This document shows positions 1-7,375 of a stretch of 46,010 nucleotides of DNA, one piece after another (positions within the stretch are counted from its first letter, which is position 1; each line of letters starts with the position of its first letter). A program made the translations under genes and the position numbers. The stretch comes from an uncultured Lachnospiraceae bacterium (GTDB lineage Bacteria; Bacillota; Clostridia; Lachnospirales; Lachnospiraceae), in assembly GCA_902801515.1 (NCBI GenBank), contig CADCII010000026.1, forward strand, positions 1 through 46,010. Reading direction: 5' to 3'. The notes below the pieces were generated by a model that saw only the letters and a program-made list of their open reading frames with translations, was not told the origin of the DNA and made no database searches.

Positions 1-100
1 ATCCCAAGACCCCTTAGAGAGAATGAGGTAGATAGGACAGAGGTGGAAGTGCAGTAATGTATGGAGCTGACTGTTACTAATCGGTCGTAAGCTTGTCCTG
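1..100 (+). rRNA. 23S ribosomal RNA, 3' end (partial)
   Basis: The first ~100 bases match the conserved 3' end of 23S rRNA: a GATAGGACAGAGGTGGAAGTG-type stretch followed by GGAGCTGACTGTTACTAATCGG. The gene begins outside the window. The exact 3' end (about 98-101) is estimated from similarity to other bacteria. The 69 bases between it and the first tRNA are too short for a 5S gene. Confidence 0.9.
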
Positions 101-169
101 GGTATAGGTTCAAAAAGATGTTGAAGGATTAGATTTTCGTGTGCGGTTTTCAAGGTATAAACCTTGTAA

Positions 170-243
170 GGCCCAGTGGCTCAGTTGGTTAGAGCGCCGC
201 CCTGTCACGGCGGAGGCCGTCGGTTCGAGTCCGATCTGGGTCG
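170..243 (+). tRNA. tRNA-Asp (GTC)
   Basis: A 74-nt cloverleaf with acceptor stem GGCCCAG/CTGGGTC (one G-U pair), anticodon GTC at 204-206 and T arm GTCGG-TTCGAGT-CCGAT. No CCA is encoded. It is the first of five closely spaced tRNAs after the 23S gene and probably matures from the rRNA transcript. Confidence 0.95.
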
Positions 244-272
244 TTCGATGATATATAAGGGCTATTAAATAT

Positions 273-345
273 GCCGATGTGGCTCAATTGGCAGAGCAGC
301 TGATTTGTAATCAGCAGGTTATCGGTTCGAGTCCGATCATCGGCT
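273..345 (+). tRNA. tRNA-Thr (TGT)
   Basis: A 73-nt cloverleaf with acceptor GCCGATG/CATCGGC, anticodon stem GCTGA/TCAGC around loop TTTGTAA giving anticodon TGT (306-308), and T arm ATCGG-TTCGAGT-CCGAT. All stems pair fully. No encoded CCA. Confidence 0.95.
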
Positions 346-353
346 TTATATAT

Positions 354-435
354 GGGTGGTTTCCCGAGTGGCCAAAGGGGACAGACTGTAAATCTGCTGG
401 CAACGCCTTCGGTGGTTCGAATCCACCACCACCCA
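354..435 (+). tRNA. tRNA-Tyr (GTA)
   Basis: An 82-nt class II tRNA with a long variable arm, acceptor GGGTGGT/ACCACCC, anticodon GTA and T arm GGTGG-TTCGAAT-CCACC. No encoded CCA. Confidence 0.95.
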
Positions 436-446
436 TTTTTTAATAT

Positions 447-520
447 CGCGGGGTAGAGCAGTCTGGAAGCTCGTCGGGCTCATAACCCGGAGGTCGTAGG
501 TTCAAATCCTTCCCCCGCAA
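447..520 (+). tRNA. initiator tRNA-fMet (CAT)
   Basis: A 74-nt tRNA with anticodon CAT at 481-483. It has the two initiator hallmarks: an unpaired C1-A72 end of the acceptor stem and three G-C pairs at the base of the anticodon stem (GGG/CCC). The T stem GTAGG/CCTTC contains a U50-U64 mismatch. No encoded CCA. Confidence 0.93.
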
Positions 521-532
521 CTTTTTATATAT

Positions 533-605
533 GCCCCGGTAGCTCAGTTGGTAGAGCGGAGGACTGAAAATCCTTATGTCGGCGGTTCGATTCCACCCCT
601 GGGCA
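533..605 (+). tRNA. tRNA-Phe (GAA), with two stem mismatches
   Basis: A 73-nt cloverleaf with anticodon GAA in loop CTGAAAA and a normal D arm. The acceptor stem GCCCCGG/CCTGGGC has a C5-U68 mismatch and the T stem GGCGG/CCACC a C51-A63 mismatch, so two of four helices are imperfect. It may still be functional, may be decaying, or may carry sequence errors. No encoded CCA. Confidence 0.85.
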
Positions 606-610
606 GAACA

Positions 611-646
611 AAGCACTCCTGTAAAACGCAGGGGTGCTTTTATTTT
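611..646 (+). terminator. rho-independent terminator of the rRNA-tRNA operon
   Basis: Stem AAGCACTCCTG (611-621) with CAGGGGTGCTT (629-639), one G-U pair, followed by the T-rich run TTTTATTTTA. It begins six bases after the last tRNA. Confidence 0.9.
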
Positions 647-689
647 ACCGGAACACACAGATCCCTGATCACTATGCTCCAACAGGATT

Positions 690-730
690 AAAAAACGCCA
701 GACTCAGAAAAAGGAGTCTGGCGTCATTTT
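690..730 (-). terminator. rho-independent terminator for the phosphorylase gene
   Basis: Perfect 11-bp stem ACGCCAGACTC/GAGTCTGGCGT (695-705 with 714-724). On the minus strand it is followed by six T residues, 30 bases after the deoD stop codon. Confidence 0.9.
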
Positions 731-756
731 TATCTGGGTGTTTTGAAATACAGGAT

Positions 757-1488
757 TTACACGCGGATCGCGGTCTTGAGGGCGATCTCCATCATTTCGT
801 GGAAGCTTTCACGGATCTCCTGCGGATTCAGGTGGTCTCCGGTGAAAACATGATCGGAGATCTGGAACATTGCCAGTGCCTTCTTGTGGAGGCGCATCGC
901 TGTCAGATACAGACCCGCAGATTCCATTTCCACGGCAAGGATGCCGAGATTTTTGGCTTTCTCATTTATCTTCATATCCGGATCCGGATAATAGAAATAA
1001 TCGGAAGAGAGAACACTGCCGATAGAAGTCTTTACATTCATTTCATCAGCGATATTGGCTGCGTCGCGAAGCATCTCCCAGGTTGCGCACGGTGCTACAT
1101 GGCCGGGCATTGCCAGACAGTCTGAATATGCGGAGTTGGTGGTGGCGGTCATTGCGAGAACCAGGTCACGGACCTTAACATCGTCGGCAATCGCGCCGGC
1201 GGAACCGATCCGGATGATCGCTTCTACACCGAAGAAGCTGAACAGCTCCGTGGCATACAGCGTGATGGAAGGGATTCCCATGCCGCTTCCCATGACAGAC
1301 ACTTCTTTGCCTTCATACAGACCTGTGTAGCCGTACATTCCGCGAACATCGTTAAACAGAACCGGATTCTCCAGATAATGCTCAGCAACATACTTTGCAC
1401 GGAGCGGATCACCCGGCATCAGCACACATTTCGCAACGTGTGTACCGTCTTTGACTTCGATGCACTGTGATGGTGATGTCTGACCCAT
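757..1488 (-). CDS. deoD: purine nucleoside phosphorylase, DeoD type
   Basis: A cytosolic nucleoside phosphorylase that cleaves purine (deoxy)ribonucleosides with phosphate to free base and (deoxy)ribose-1-phosphate, in purine salvage. The 243 residues are the usual DeoD length. Visible motifs are the phosphate-binding MPGDPLRAKY (24-33), GSAGAI (95-100), VEMES (186-190) for ribose/base contacts, and SDH (211-213), whose Asp protonates the purine. A longer frame opens at 1578, but the ATG at 1488 has an ideal AGGAGGT nine bases upstream and matches the family N terminus. A terminator lies just downstream. Confidence 0.93.
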   Translation of the reverse strand: MGQTSPSQCIEVKDGTHVAKCVLMPGDPLRAKYVAEHYLENPVLFNDVRGMYGYTGLYEGKEVSVMGSGMGIPSITLYATELFSFFGVEAIIRIGSAGAIADDVKVRDLVLAMTATTNSAYSDCLAMPGHVAPCATWEMLRDAANIADEMNVKTSIGSVLSSDYFYYPDPDMKINEKAKNLGILAVEMESAGLYLTAMRLHKKALAMFQISDHVFTGDHLNPQEIRESFHEMMEIALKTAIRV

Positions 1489-1555
1489 AATAAGATACCT
1501 CCTGTGAATCATTTCATAATTATAATTAAAAAGTTCTGATCGGAATAATTTGTTT

Positions 1556-1819
1556 TCACTCCTTAACAGAATTCTCAATTGCTTCCTTCAGCGCTTTGGA
1601 CAGCTGATCTGCGCAGCTGGTGCGTCTGGGGCCGCAGGTATTGCCCTCGAGAATCTCAGCGATGCGGGATGCAGGCTGGCCTTCCACCAGTTTGGATACA
1701 GCCTTCAGGTTGCCGTCGCAGCCCCCGTCAAAATGCAGGCCGCGGATACACTTCTGCTCATCAAGATCAAAGTGGATCCATGAGGAACAGACGCCTCTTG
1801 TCTTATAATCAATATGCAT
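1556..1819 (-). CDS. TSCPD domain protein (TIGR03905-like)
   Basis: An 87-residue protein of the small stand-alone TSCPD family, related to the C-terminal domain of B12-dependent ribonucleotide reductases. Features are a conserved CSSWIHFDLD start, a GGCDGNLKAVSKLVEGQ core and the defining TSCADQL segment near residue 68. Four cysteines suggest metal binding or redox chemistry, but the role is not established in the family. A GGAGGT ribosome binding site precedes the ATG. It lies between deoD and a small conserved gene on the same strand, with a palindromic repeat directly upstream. Confidence 0.85.
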   Translation of the reverse strand: MHIDYKTRGVCSSWIHFDLDEQKCIRGLHFDGGCDGNLKAVSKLVEGQPASRIAEILEGNTCGPRRTSCADQLSKALKEAIENSVKE

Positions 1820-1833
1820 AGTAACCTCCGTGT

Positions 1834-1858
1834 TGAACGAGTGACAGGCACTTGTTCA
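1834..1858. repeat. palindromic repeat, copy 1
   Basis: A 25-bp imperfect palindrome with core GAGTGACAGGCACTTG flanked by TGAAC and GTTCA. It fills the gap between the stop of the gene at 1866-2132 and the ribosome binding site of the TSCPD gene. Confidence 0.85.
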
Positions 1859-1865
1859 TGCTTGC

Positions 1866-2132
1866 CTAGTCTTCTTCCAGTACCTGGAATTCCAGGTAAT
1901 CGAATTCAATCTCTTCGCCGACAAAACAATCCTGCGTAAAGCGGCAGCGTGAGTGCTTCTTAAAGTCGCGGATCGTGGATTCCAGCCACTGCGGATGTGT
2001 GAGATCAAATGCAGAACAGATCTCATCAAGGGCGTGGAATACTTTGTGTGTCCGGGTATCCGTAGAGTAATCCTCTACGGTATAGTCGCGGAGCATGTGG
2101 TTATTTTTCCATTCTCTGGCCCAGAAAGTCAT
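1866..2132 (-). CDS. conserved hypothetical protein
   Basis: An 88-residue acidic protein starting MTFWAREWKNN, with a DTRTHKVFHALDEICSAFDL segment and ending in FDYLEFQVLEED. I recall similar uncharacterised proteins from Lachnospiraceae (inference, not searched). No signal peptide, membrane segment or known catalytic motif is visible. The frame could begin at 2207, but the ATG at 2132 has AGGAA about eight bases upstream, and the longer version would translate a palindromic repeat. The gene is bracketed by repeat copies: one just after its stop, two just before its start. Confidence 0.75.
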   Translation of the reverse strand: MTFWAREWKNNHMLRDYTVEDYSTDTRTHKVFHALDEICSAFDLTHPQWLESTIRDFKKHSRCRFTQDCFVGEEIEFDYLEFQVLEED

Positions 2133-2160
2133 GTGTCGGTTCCTGTAATCTGTTTTGCCT

Positions 2161-2214
2161 TGCACGAGTGACAGGCACTTGTTCATTCCTGCACGAGTGA
2201 CAGGCACTTGTTCA
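2161..2214. repeat. palindromic repeat, copies 2 and 3 (tandem)
   Basis: Two identical 25-bp copies (2161-2185 and 2190-2214) of the element with core GAGTGACAGGCACTTG, in direct orientation with a 4-bp spacer. Bases 2212-2214 of copy 3 are the TGA stop codon of the serine hydrolase gene on the minus strand. Confidence 0.85.
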
Positions 2215-3636
2215 ATTTTCGAAATAGCTGTAGATGAGCTGTGATACTTTGACGACGTTTTCGTTGGCTGTGTTTTCGTCGGTCCAGCCGTGCGACAGTA
2301 CTACCAGGATGTAGTCGGCGGAGGGGCCGTAGATTACTGCGGCGTCGTTGGCGGTGTCGCTGGTTTCGCCGGATTTGTTGCCTACTTCTACGCCTTCGGG
2401 GACTCCGCGCGGAATTTTGAACCGGGTTGCCTGTTCGAGCATCATCTGTTCGATCTCGTTGCAGACTTTCCTGGATATGAACTGACGGTCGTATATGTCT
2501 GCCAGCAGCTGTCCTACGTCTCTTGCCCTCACCATGTTCTGGTGGTTTTCATCGAGTGTTGCCGCGGGATCCTGGAAGCCATTGTATATGACTGTCTCAG
2601 GTGTGTATCCGTGGCTGAGGATGAAGTCGTTGACTTTGCTTACGCCTGCGGCAAGGTCTCCGTTCCCGAGTATTTCCAGCAGACGGTTGGATGATTCGTT
2701 GCTGGAGTTTATGATCATATTGCGCAGGAGATAAACGGTGTCTTCATTTCTGGGCACAGTCCCGGCGGCGAATGCTTCGTAGACGGTTTCCATAATGAAG
2801 AGTTTCATGACGCTTGCTGAATTCAGGGGCTTGTCGTTCATGACCATGGTCTGGCCGTTCGACAGATTCTGTACGTAGACAGACCATTCGCCTTCGAATT
2901 CCGATACCAGCTGTTTTGTCTGGTCATAAAGTCTGTGCATATCCTTCGCCAGCACAGGGAGCGGATAGGAGCGAAGCAGGCGGTAATCGTACAGGTTGAG
3001 CCGCGCAATGTTTGTGCCCCGCATCTCAGGTACGGTAAACATGCCGTGTCCCGGACCCGGCAGTGTGGATCCTTCCGCGTCTTCCGGAGATGCCTCACCT
3101 TCGGAGGGGTTCTCTGTCTCCGGCGCCGGCTGCTCAGCCGTGCTGCCGTCATCTGCAAGAAGAGCGCTGCCGACTTCGACCGGCCACACTTCTGTTATGG
3201 CTTCTGTTTCCTCGATCAGTTCGGACTCAGTTTCTTCCACGAATTCTGTTTCGGGTTCATCCTCGAGGAGATATTCTGATTCTCCGGTCAGCAGGAACTG
3301 GGTGTGATTCAGTGTGCTGTGGACGGATTCTACCTGCTGTTCATGCAGGATGGACTGTGCCGCTGCTTCCACCTGGGCACGGATCTGACGTGCGGCCTTC
3401 AGGGGATCCGCACAGACGGGTATATTCATTGCCAAAGTCTCAACGTCCGGTGAGTCCGGAGGTATGGAGACAATTTCCGAAGCTGCCGTCAGATCCACAG
3501 ATGGGAGTGTGTCCTGGGGAAATGAGATTCCTTCAGCAGAAACAGCGCTGTCATCGGGTGATGTTTCGGCAGCCGGTACATTCATCCCTGTCAGCGCGGT
3601 CATGATCGATAATCCAAATAATAAATGTTTCTTCAT
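2212..3636 (-). CDS. secreted serine hydrolase with class A beta-lactamase-like domain
   Basis: An exported protein of 474 residues. Residues 1-23 are a Sec signal peptide (MKKHLLFGLSIMTALTG...AA). Residues ~120-200 form an acidic, low-complexity E/T/P-rich linker. Residues ~235-474 carry a penicillin-recognising fold: SxxK as SVMK (275-278), an SDN-like SSN (311-313) and KSG (421-423) in place of KTG. It is probably a cell-wall-linked hydrolase or PBP-like enzyme rather than a proven beta-lactamase: the Asp of SDN is Ser. The start is uncertain: ATG 3636 fits the signal peptide but lacks a clear ribosome binding site; GTG 3663 is possible. The stop codon lies inside a palindromic repeat. Confidence 0.8.
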   Translation of the reverse strand: MKKHLLFGLSIMTALTGMNVPAAETSPDDSAVSAEGISFPQDTLPSVDLTAASEIVSIPPDSPDVETLAMNIPVCADPLKAARQIRAQVEAAAQSILHEQQVESVHSTLNHTQFLLTGESEYLLEDEPETEFVEETESELIEETEAITEVWPVEVGSALLADDGSTAEQPAPETENPSEGEASPEDAEGSTLPGPGHGMFTVPEMRGTNIARLNLYDYRLLRSYPLPVLAKDMHRLYDQTKQLVSEFEGEWSVYVQNLSNGQTMVMNDKPLNSASVMKLFIMETVYEAFAAGTVPRNEDTVYLLRNMIINSSNESSNRLLEILGNGDLAAGVSKVNDFILSHGYTPETVIYNGFQDPAATLDENHQNMVRARDVGQLLADIYDRQFISRKVCNEIEQMMLEQATRFKIPRGVPEGVEVGNKSGETSDTANDAAVIYGPSADYILVVLSHGWTDENTANENVVKVSQLIYSYFEN

Positions 3637-3945
3637 GTGGGTTATCATATCATGAAGAGACACGGTTTTCCATAGCAGGAATCAGGTATCCATGGTATGA
3701 TTATAGAAGTTGTTCTTCAGATATGGGCATACCCCATAAAAGAGGAGTGCCCCGGGAACGGTTTCCCGATCCCGAGGCTATTATGAAAAAATATCATATG
3801 TCTTTTAATCGATTGATTCTCGCTCGAACTTGTATAAATAAGTTAGCATCGATATATGAACAAACATAAGATGAAATGTAAACAAGTCGTGAACATTTTC
3901 GCATTTGCTGCAGAATGACAGAAAAACACTAGAGGAGACAAGCAT
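3637..3945. other. divergent intergenic region with possible promoters and a hairpin
   Basis: No gene is visible in these 309 bases. On the minus strand a TATAAT (3700-3705) lies about 65 bases before the hydrolase gene, without a good -35. A GC-rich hairpin at 3751-3775 (GCCCCGGGA with TCCCGAGGC, one mismatch) looks like a decayed terminator. The plus half is AT-rich with TATAAA near 3832, a possible weak promoter for the pyrophosphatase gene. Confidence 0.4.
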
Positions 3946-5709
3946 ATGGCTGAAAAGCGTACGGTTTATATTGTTGGTCATAAGAACCCGGACACGGATT
4001 CGATCTGTTCCGCGATCTCTTACGCATACCTGAAGACGCAGACGCAGGAGAAGCGCAGGAAACTGCTGAAGATGGCGGAAGACCCGCAGACAGAAAAGAC
4101 GATGAAAGAAGCGGCTCCGGAGCCTGAAGATGAGAAGGATATCCTGGGTCTCGACAATCAGTTTGTTGCATGCCGGGCCGGAGCGCTTTCCGCTGAGACC
4201 CAGTACGTACTCGACAGATTTCATTTTCAGCAGCCAAGGTACCTGGAGAATATCGGAACCCGTGTGAAAGATATGGAGATCCGCAAGACGCCTGGCGTTG
4301 ACGGCAAGATCTCGGTCAAGGATGCATGGGAACTGATGAAGACCCAGAATGTATTCACGCTGCCGATCATTGACAGTGAGAATCATCTGAAAGGCCTGGT
4401 CACAACCAATGATATCGCCAAGTCTTACATGGATGAAAATGATCCGGCCATCGTGTCTGTCGCAAAGACGCCTTACGTGAATATCCTGAAGACTCTGGAA
4501 GCGACCATGGTCGTTGGAGATCCAAACGCGAACTTTGAGCATGGTAAGGTCGTTGTCGCGGCTGCCAACCCCGATGTCATGGAGAATTATATTGAGTCAA
4601 ATGACTGTGTCATCCTGGGTAACCGCTACGAGTCCCAGCTGATGGCAATCCTTGCAGGCGCCGGGTGCATCATAGTCTGCCTGGAGGATTCGGTCTCCAA
4701 GACGATCCAGCATATGGCGCAGGAGCACGGGACCACGATCCTGGTGACAAAACTTGACACATACAATGTCGCCAGGCTGATCAATCAGTCTATGCCGATC
4801 GACTTCTTCATGAGATCAGACCGGCTGATGACATTTGAAATGAATGACTATACGGATGTGATCCAGGAATCGATGCTGAAGAAACGCTACCGGGACTTCC
4901 CGATCCTGGACAAGAACGGAGTCTACATCGGCACGATCTCCCGCCGGAACCTGCTGGGTGTACGCAAGAGAGCGCTGATCCTGGTGGACCACAATGAGAT
5001 CGGTCAGGCGGTCGATAATGTGGAGAATGCGGAGATCCTGGAGATCATAGATCACCACCGCCTCGGTTCGCTTGAGACCGTGAATCCGGTTTATTTCCGA
5101 AATGAACCTGTGGGATGTACAGCGACGATCGTCTGGCAGATGTTCCACGAGAAAGACATCGAGATACCGGAAAATATCGCCGGCCTGCTGTGCAGCGCGA
5201 TCCTGTCGGATACGCTGGCGTTCCGGTCACCGACCTGCACGATGCTGGACAGGCTTGCGGCAAAAGAGCTGGCTGCGACTGCGGGAATTGATCCCGAAAA
5301 GCATGCGAAGGCTATGTTCACAGCGGGCTCCAAACTCAGGGAGAAGACGCCGGAAGAGATCTTCTATAACGACTTCAAGACATTTGACAATGACGGCACG
5401 ATCATGGGGATCGGACAGGTCACTTCCATGAGCCAGGAAGAGCTGGACGAGATCAAAGACCGGATGATGCCGTTTATCGAGAAGAAATACAAGGAAAAAG
5501 GCCTGGATATGGCACTGTTCATGCTCACGAACATTATCGATGAGAGTACGACGATGCTGTGCTACGGCGACGATGTGGACGATATCATGCACAGTGCTTT
5601 CGGCGTCCGTGTGAAAGACAATATAGCGGTCATGAAGGGGATCGTCTCCAGAAAGAAGCAGGTCGTCCCGAGTATGATGGATGCCCTGAACTGCGACCAG
5701 GAACTGTAA
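3946..5709 (+). CDS. ppaC: manganese-dependent inorganic pyrophosphatase with CBS and DRTGG domains
   Basis: A family II (DHH) pyrophosphatase hydrolysing PPi to two phosphates, with nucleotide-regulated inserts. The DHH domain is split: metal ligands in GHKNPDTDS (11-19), then VDHNE (348-352), DHH (369-371) and SDTLAF (421-426). The DHHA2 part ends with the substrate-binding SRKKQ (568-572). Between the first motif and the rest lie CBS1 (~108-165), a DRTGG domain (~180-285) and CBS2 (~285-335), the layout of clostridial CBS-PPases activated or inhibited by adenine nucleotides. At 587 residues it is slightly longer than the ~550 typical, because of a Lys/Glu-rich insert at 34-66. GAGGAG lies 10 bases before the ATG. 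It is followed after 39 bases by a flavin reductase-like gene. Confidence 0.92.
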   Translation: MAEKRTVYIVGHKNPDTDSICSAISYAYLKTQTQEKRRKLLKMAEDPQTEKTMKEAAPEPEDEKDILGLDNQFVACRAGALSAETQYVLDRFHFQQPRYLENIGTRVKDMEIRKTPGVDGKISVKDAWELMKTQNVFTLPIIDSENHLKGLVTTNDIAKSYMDENDPAIVSVAKTPYVNILKTLEATMVVGDPNANFEHGKVVVAAANPDVMENYIESNDCVILGNRYESQLMAILAGAGCIIVCLEDSVSKTIQHMAQEHGTTILVTKLDTYNVARLINQSMPIDFFMRSDRLMTFEMNDYTDVIQESMLKKRYRDFPILDKNGVYIGTISRRNLLGVRKRALILVDHNEIGQAVDNVENAEILEIIDHHRLGSLETVNPVYFRNEPVGCTATIVWQMFHEKDIEIPENIAGLLCSAILSDTLAFRSPTCTMLDRLAAKELAATAGIDPEKHAKAMFTAGSKLREKTPEEIFYNDFKTFDNDGTIMGIGQVTSMSQEELDEIKDRMMPFIEKKYKEKGLDMALFMLTNIIDESTTMLCYGDDVDDIMHSAFGVRVKDNIAVMKGIVSRKKQVVPSMMDALNCDQEL

Positions 5710-5748
5710 CCGGCGTTCTGGCAGAAAAATAAACTGGGGAATTATCAT

Positions 5749-6321
5749 ATGGAACAGAAAGAAGTCTGGCGCCCCGGCAATATGCTGTATCCGCTTCCGG
5801 TGGTCATGGTCAGCTGCGCAAGTAAGGGGCAGAGGCCGAATATTATCACGCTTGCCTGGGCGGGAACGGTCTGCTCGAGCCCTGCAATGGTCTCCATCTC
5901 GGTGCGCCCGGAGCGCTATTCACACAGCATCATTGAGGAGAGCGGAGAGTTTGTCATTAACCTGGTTACTGAGAAGCTGATCCGCAGTTGTGACTGGTGC
6001 GGAGTGAAATCCGGAAGGGACGTGGACAAGTTTAAGTTCTGTCATCTGACGGCCCGGCCGGCAGAGAAGCTTGAGGATGCGCCTCTGATCGAGGAGAGCC
6101 CGGTCAATATAGAATGCAGGGTCACCCAGAAGATTCCGCTGGGATCCCACGACATGTTTCTTGCCGAGGTCGTGTCTGTGGACATAGACCCTTCCTATAT
6201 GGATGAAAAAGGAAAGTTTGAGCTGAACCGTACAGGGCTGGTCACCTATTCCCACGGAGAATACTTTACGCTGGGCAGGAAAGTGGGATCATTTGGCTAC
6301 AGCGTCAGAAAGAAGAAATAA
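5749..6321 (+). CDS. flavin reductase-like (flavoredoxin-type) FMN-binding protein
   Basis: A 190-residue protein of the flavin reductase-like split-barrel family, expected to bind FMN. Family features: MLYPLPVVMVSC near the N terminus, NIITLAWAGTVCSSPAMVSISVRP (the second FMN-contact strand), and FVINLVT. Relatives called flavoredoxins pass electrons between reduced carriers and acceptors, but the acceptor here is unknown. Nothing suggests a membrane location. It sits 39 bases after ppaC and 19 bases before an L,D-transpeptidase, consistent with one operon, though the three functions are not obviously linked. Confidence 0.82.
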   Translation: MEQKEVWRPGNMLYPLPVVMVSCASKGQRPNIITLAWAGTVCSSPAMVSISVRPERYSHSIIEESGEFVINLVTEKLIRSCDWCGVKSGRDVDKFKFCHLTARPAEKLEDAPLIEESPVNIECRVTQKIPLGSHDMFLAEVVSVDIDPSYMDEKGKFELNRTGLVTYSHGEYFTLGRKVGSFGYSVRKKK

Positions 6322-6340
6322 CAAGAGAAAGAAATAAAGA

Positions 6341-7291
6341 ATGTATCATTTACCGACTATTAACAAAACTGGATTAAGCAGGACAAACCGCCGTTTCCGG
6401 AGGCTGATTTTCGCCGCTGCGGCGGTATTGCTGTGTCTTCGATCTCCTGTGAATGTCCATGCAGCGGAACTTGCAGATCTCATTGAGGAAGAGTCAGATT
6501 CAGAATGGGCTGCGGACAGTGTGGTTCCGGAAGACGGCCTGGCTGGGATCAACGGAATCGTGAGCGAGACTGAGACAGGGTCCGTGAGCGAGACAGAGGC
6601 AGAAGCGGCGGAGACAGAGTTCAGGAAGGATACTGTCCCGGACGATAACGCGCGAGGCGGCATCCGGATAAGCCCCGGCCGTATCATCCGCCGCATCTGT
6701 GAATACTGCAGGGGGCTGGACGGCAGGTGGGAGGACCAGGAAGATACGACATGGTCGATCCAGGTGAACCTGACGACAAATACCGTCACAGTGTATCGCG
6801 GGAAAGTCGCGGTCAAAGCATTTGCCTGCGCAGCAGGGCTGAGAGAGGGATCGACGCCCGTCGGAAACTTCCAGCTGAAGGATAAACTGCGGTGGCACGA
6901 GCTGGTAGGACCATCCTGGGGACAGTGGTGTTCGCATATCACGGGTGACATCCTGTTTCACACACTTCCGTACTACAGCAACAGTGACAACTTCACGCTG
7001 CGCCCGGAGGAATACAATCAGCTCGGAGAAAACTCATCCCACGGCTGCATACGCCTGGCAGCGACCGACGCGAAATATCTTTATGACAACTGCCCGGTGG
7101 GAACAGGAGTAACAGTCTTCAACGGAACCGTTGAAGATGATCCCCTGGGCAAGCCGATGCCGCTGTTTGCGGGGAACTGGACAGGGGTGTATGATCCGAC
7201 AGACATCACGATCGCCCAGGAAGGCCGGACCTCTGACTGGATGTGGGAGATCTGGAGCAAACCGATGAAAAAGTTTTTCAAACTGAAATAA
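6341..7291 (+). CDS. L,D-transpeptidase (YkuD family), secreted
   Basis: A 316-residue exported enzyme predicted to make 3-3 cross-links in peptidoglycan or attach proteins to it. Residues 18-42 form a signal sequence after a basic N terminus, ending VHAAE. Residues 44-100 are an acidic E/T/S-rich linker. The YkuD domain runs from ~137 to 263, starting WSIQVNLTTNTVTVY, with active-site SHGCIR (233-238), Cys236 being the nucleophile. It overlaps no neighbour and lies 19 bases after the flavin reductase gene. A head-to-head pair of palindromic repeats follows 17 bases downstream. Confidence 0.9.
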   Translation: MYHLPTINKTGLSRTNRRFRRLIFAAAAVLLCLRSPVNVHAAELADLIEEESDSEWAADSVVPEDGLAGINGIVSETETGSVSETEAEAAETEFRKDTVPDDNARGGIRISPGRIIRRICEYCRGLDGRWEDQEDTTWSIQVNLTTNTVTVYRGKVAVKAFACAAGLREGSTPVGNFQLKDKLRWHELVGPSWGQWCSHITGDILFHTLPYYSNSDNFTLRPEEYNQLGENSSHGCIRLAATDAKYLYDNCPVGTGVTVFNGTVEDDPLGKPMPLFAGNWTGVYDPTDITIAQEGRTSDWMWEIWSKPMKKFFKLK

Positions 7292-7308
7292 AGGTGAACA
7301 AGAACATG

Positions 7309-7358
7309 TGAACAAGTGCCTGTCACTCGTTCATGAACGAGTGACAGGCACTTGTCTG
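7309..7358. repeat. palindromic repeat, copies 4 and 5 (head to head)
   Basis: Two copies in opposite orientation abut at 7333/7334, giving 22-bp arms (ACAAGTGCCTGTCACTCGTT plus CA, and its exact complement) with no spacer. A partial third unit (TGAACAAGAAC) precedes at 7294. There is no T-run, so this is not a typical terminator. The downstream end runs into the leader of gpsA. Confidence 0.85.
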
Positions 7359-7375
7359 AGATGGGAGATACATAT

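Noticed and set aside
101-169. possible 5S rRNA between 23S and tRNA-Asp
   Set aside because: Only 69 bases are available and no 5S-like sequence is visible.
3805-4542. long minus-strand open frame opposite the pyrophosphatase gene
   Set aside because: It mirrors a well-supported gene, and codon-mirroring explains its length; no ribosome binding site or domain.
7309-7358. head-to-head palindromic repeats as a terminator for the L,D-transpeptidase
   Set aside because: The stem is long but there is no T-run on either side.
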